In this document: piece after piece, positions 61,817 to 64,000 of the stretch
Position numbering within the stretch: position 1 is the stretch's first letter
Layout: the number at the start of each line of letters is the position of its first letter
Assembly (NCBI RefSeq): GCF_900313025.1
Contig: NZ_OMPQ01000004.1
Coordinates: 125,606-189,605, forward strand
Length of the DNA: 64,000 nucleotides
DNA from: Pseudophaeobacter sp. EL27
GTDB taxonomy: Bacteria; Pseudomonadota; Alphaproteobacteria; Rhodobacterales; Rhodobacteraceae
Direction of reading: 5' to 3'
Translations under genes and position numbers: made by a program
The notes under the pieces: generated by a model
Database searches by the model: none
The model's input: only the letters and a program-made list of their open reading frames with translations
Told to the model about the DNA's origin: nothing

Positions 61817-62779
61817 TCACAAGACTGCCCGCACCCTGTCTTGATCATAGTTGGCTCCGCATAGCAGCACCACATTCACCTTGCCTTCAAACCGGTCAGG
61901 ATCCGAGAGAATTGGGGCCAGGGCCAGGGCAGCCGCCCCTTCGACGATCATGTTTTCTGTCCATGCTAGGGCCTTCAATCCCAGGGCAATTCCATCCTCG
62001 GCAATATGAATGATCTCGTCGATTACCTCACTGGCCATCGGCAGGGTAAGCGACCCTGCATCTACGCCGCCAGCCACGCCATCGGCCAATGTGTCATGAT
62101 GCTCGGTTTCGACAATCTTGCCAGCCTTGATAGCCGCCGCCAGGGCCGCTGTGTTGACCGCGCTGACCCCGATAATACGGGTGCCTGGGGATATCGCCTT
62201 GATCACCGCTCCCACCCCAGAGATGAGGCCCCCACCGCCCATGGAGATAAACAGGTTATCGATCTGAGGCAGCTGTTCAATCAGTTCCAAACCAATAGTA
62301 CCCTGCCCCGCAATGACTTCAGCGTCGTTGTAAGGAGAGGCATAAGTATAGCCCTGGGTCTGTGCAAGCCTACGCGCGTGCTCTTCGGCCAGAACACCGT
62401 CGGACCCTTCAATAATCAGCCGGGTGCCATAGCTTTCAATCTTTTCCCGCTTTTGAGCAATGGTATTGGAAGGTACCACCACTGTTAGATCATGGCCCGT
62501 TTTCTGCGCAGCAACGGAGCAGGCAATACCGTGATTGCCGGTAGAGGCGGTAATCACCGGGCGGTCCGTCGGCAAAGACGTCAGCTTTGCACTTGCGCCT
62601 CGAAACTTAAATGACCCAGTTGTCTGCAAATTTTCAGTTTTGTAAAAAAGTTGGGTTCCCTGGTTTAGGACCATACGCGACGCCAGCACCGGCGTCTTTC
62701 GAACCATTGGAGCGATACGGCGCCTGACAGTGGCTGAGCGTACTGCAGACTGCAGGATGAGAGTACTGGGGCTGGTCAT
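61817..62779 (-). CDS. eutB: PLP-dependent threonine-dehydratase-like enzyme, ectoine-utilisation EutB type
   Basis: 320 residues of the fold type II PLP family. The PLP Lys is in GSFKFRGA, the phosphate loop is SMGGGGLISG, and TASTGNHGIACSVAA is the substrate loop. By pairing with an ornithine-cyclodeaminase-like gene that overlaps it by 4 bases, it matches EutB of hydroxyectoine/ectoine degradation, where it is proposed to dehydrate hydroxyectoine-derived compounds. A plain catabolic threonine or hydroxy-aspartate dehydratase is the alternative. Other ectoine genes (eutD/E, doeA/B) are not seen; the downstream side is occupied by IS relics. Confidence 0.78.
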   Translation of the reverse strand: MTSPSTLILQSAVRSATVRRRIAPMVRKTPVLASRMVLNQGTQLFYKTENLQTTGSFKFRGASAKLTSLPTDRPVITASTGNHGIACSVAAQKTGHDLTVVVPSNTIAQKREKIESYGTRLIIEGSDGVLAEEHARRLAQTQGYTYASPYNDAEVIAGQGTIGLELIEQLPQIDNLFISMGGGGLISGVGAVIKAISPGTRIIGVSAVNTAALAAAIKAGKIVETEHHDTLADGVAGGVDAGSLTLPMASEVIDEIIHIAEDGIALGLKALAWTENMIVEGAAALALAPILSDPDRFEGKVNVVLLCGANYDQDRVRAVL

Positions 62780-63753
62780 GATTTCACCTTTTGGGTTGTC
62801 TGCTGTCGGAAGGCCTGCACTATTGTCAAAGCTGTTGCCGCATCCAAAGCAGCAAGACCGCTCAGATCTGCAATTGTAATCGCCCGATCATCAAGCCGGC
62901 CTGGGTGGGCTCCTGAAAGCACATGGCCCAATGCGACCAGATCTTTTTCTGCAACTCTCCCTGCGGCGAAGGCGCTTTGAAACTCCCCCTCATGCAGGGC
63001 TTGCTCCGCCAGATCACAAATCAGAAGATCAGCCCGGGCGACCAGATCGACATCCAATTCCTGTTTGCCAGGACAGTCGGCACCCACTGCAGTGATATGC
63101 GTGCCCGCTCGAACCCAGTCTCGAAAAATCAATGGTGTTTTTGAAGGGGTAATTGTGATGATGGCGTCAACCGCACCCGCAGCGGATTGCAGATCTGTTA
63201 CCGGCCTCGCCTCAAGCCCCGCAGCGCTTAGCCTATCGGCTGCGGCTTTGGCACGATCGGAATGACGCGCCCAAATTTTGAAAGTCAGCGGTATTTCTCC
63301 GGCAAGACGTTGCAGGGACTGGGCCTGGTGCAAACACTGGATCCCCGCCCCGACAATCAGCACGTCGCGATAGCCCTTACGCGCCAAAGCATGGGTTGCA
63401 AGCGCCCCAGAGTACCCAGTGCGCAGGTCCGTCAGCCATCCGTCGTCTTTTAGAACCGCCAACGGTTCACCAGTCTGCGCACTGAATACAAGGAGCATTC
63501 CGTTGGATGTTGCCAGCCCGCGCTCTGGGTTGTCGTAAAACCCGGTGGCAATCTTGATAGCAAAGCCTTCGCTGCCGGTGATGTAGCCAGTTTTTACATG
63601 ACACTCGCCATTCGCAGCTTTAAAATCGAGCCATGCAACAGGGGGCGATTGGACCCGACCTTCGGCCTGCGCGATATAGGCGTGACGAACGGCCTCTGAC
63701 CCGGCGTTATTGTCCACCAACTTCTGTATGCCAGGCCTGTCCAGTTCAATCAT
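62776..63753 (-). CDS. eutC: Ornithine-cyclodeaminase/mu-crystallin family protein, EutC type
   Basis: 325 residues. Substrate-binding N-terminal lobe with CHVKTGYITGSEGFAIKIAT, then the Rossmann motif VLIVGAGIQCLHQAQSL and the late SGAHPGR loop. EutC acts with EutB in ectoine catabolism in several proteobacteria, and the gene order eutC-eutB with a 4-base overlap fits. GGAG upstream of ATG 63753 is a suitable ribosome site. Divergent from the aminotransferase gene at 63866, with a palindrome between them. Confidence 0.78.
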   Translation of the reverse strand: MIELDRPGIQKLVDNNAGSEAVRHAYIAQAEGRVQSPPVAWLDFKAANGECHVKTGYITGSEGFAIKIATGFYDNPERGLATSNGMLLVFSAQTGEPLAVLKDDGWLTDLRTGYSGALATHALARKGYRDVLIVGAGIQCLHQAQSLQRLAGEIPLTFKIWARHSDRAKAAADRLSAAGLEARPVTDLQSAAGAVDAIITITPSKTPLIFRDWVRAGTHITAVGADCPGKQELDVDLVARADLLICDLAEQALHEGEFQSAFAAGRVAEKDLVALGHVLSGAHPGRLDDRAITIADLSGLAALDAATALTIVQAFRQQTTQKVKS

Positions 63754-63800
63754 CTTCAGTCTCCAAAGCGTATTGACGCAGCTTGTAGACTGAAATATCT

Positions 63801-63814
63801 AATTTGTACAAATT
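63801..63814. promoter_or_regulatory. Perfect palindrome between eutC and a divergent gene
   Basis: AATTTGTACAAATT is a perfect 14-base palindrome centred in the 112-base gap between two divergent starts. The TTGTACAA core is the style of site bound by GntR/MocR-type regulators, and ectoine catabolic genes in roseobacters are known to be governed by the MocR/GntR protein EnuR. No such regulator gene is within the window. Confidence 0.55.
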
Positions 63815-63865
63815 GGTCAATCTGGAAACCACAGACTACCCCGCTGATGGAAAAGGACCTTCCGA

Positions 63866-64000
63866 ATGAGAAATGAAGCCTATCACACGTTCAAGGTGGA
63901 ACAGTATCTGTCAGAGCTGGAACACGGAGTTGTTTACAACTTTTCAGAAAGCGGTGTGCATCCCATGTCGCTGCAAGAATTGGCAGATATGGCGGAGATC
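63866..64000 (+). CDS. Class I/II PLP aminotransferase, N-terminal part (cut by window edge)
   Basis: 45 codons are visible from ATG 63866, with AAAAGGA 8 bases upstream: MRNEAYHTFKVEQYLSELEH, GVVYNFSESGVHPMSLQELA. The NFSESGVHPMSL segment is the N-terminal arm I associate with aspartate-aminotransferase-fold enzymes. The rest lies beyond the window, so the catalytic Lys cannot be seen. Divergent from eutC and possibly co-regulated. Confidence 0.6.
   Translation, partial: MRNEAYHTFKVEQYLSELEHGVVYNFSESGVHPMSLQELADMAEI

Noticed and set aside
1-64000. CRISPR arrays
   Set aside because: No regularly spaced direct repeats and no cas genes were seen.

Overview
The window looks like chromosomal DNA of a marine alphaproteobacterium of the Roseobacter group (Rhodobacteraceae). 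The evidence is the family content (ectoine/hydroxyectoine-type eutBC, a DMGDH-like FAD/GcvT enzyme, a non-phosphorylative L-fucose pathway, many short degraded IS3-family pieces), moderately high GC with Rhodobacteraceae-style intergenic hairpins, and two core chromosomal genes (rpsU and tRNA-Trp). No database was consulted; family names come from recognising motifs and domain order.

Layout. 0-10 kb is an accessory, defence-type island. The 3' end of an IS3 transposase is followed by a tight four-gene operon that fits the MoxR-vWA-beta-propeller (bpX) ternary conflict systems, then an AbiEi/AbiEii-type toxin-antitoxin pair with its own operator-like inverted repeat, an orphan 74-aa gene and the remnant of a GIY-YIG (T5orf172-type) nuclease. 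10-15.8 kb is the meta-cleavage part of homoprotocatechuate degradation (hpaF-E-D-G-H-I); the aldolase carries a DUF2218-like tail. 15.8-18.5 kb holds two divergent nucleotide-sugar dehydrogenases. 18.6-21.3 kb contains IS debris around rpsU and rsmJ.

21.4-26.4 kb is the most novel part. A short YcaO-like enzyme, an animal-type haem peroxidase and a 244-aa protein of unknown function form an operon, faced by a SARP/BTAD-TPR regulator, and the whole block is bracketed by decayed IS3-type transposases. 26.9-36.8 kb is a complete L-fucose catabolic locus: an ABC importer, mutarotase, dehydrogenase, lactonase, a UxaA-type dehydratase, an SDR dehydrogenase and an FAH-type hydrolase, divided by a GntR regulator with a palindromic operator. 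36.9-38.3 kb holds relics of kdgK, eda and an IS.

38.6-47.8 kb has a DUF374 acyltransferase, tRNA-Trp (followed by IS debris instead of secE/nusG) and a probable quaternary-amine oxidation locus (Rieske oxygenase, its reductase, aldehyde dehydrogenase, FAD/GcvT demethylase, LysR regulator). 48-55.7 kb pairs an unusual LysR-HTH/receiver fusion with a hybrid histidine kinase and a stand-alone periplasmic binding protein, next to a four-gene polar amino-acid ABC importer that they plausibly control. 55.9-57.6 kb is two overlapping IS3-family elements. 57.7-61.3 kb has an AMP-forming acyl-CoA ligase and a BCCP-carboxyltransferase fusion. 61.3-61.7 kb contains abutting IS3 and IS6 fragments. 61.8-64 kb has eutB-eutC, divergent from the start of a PLP aminotransferase, with a perfect palindrome between them.

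The region is a mosaic of catabolic and accessory cassettes separated by transposase relics. Most relics are broken by stops, frameshifts or deletions, which suggests repeated insertion and recombination rather than recent transposition.
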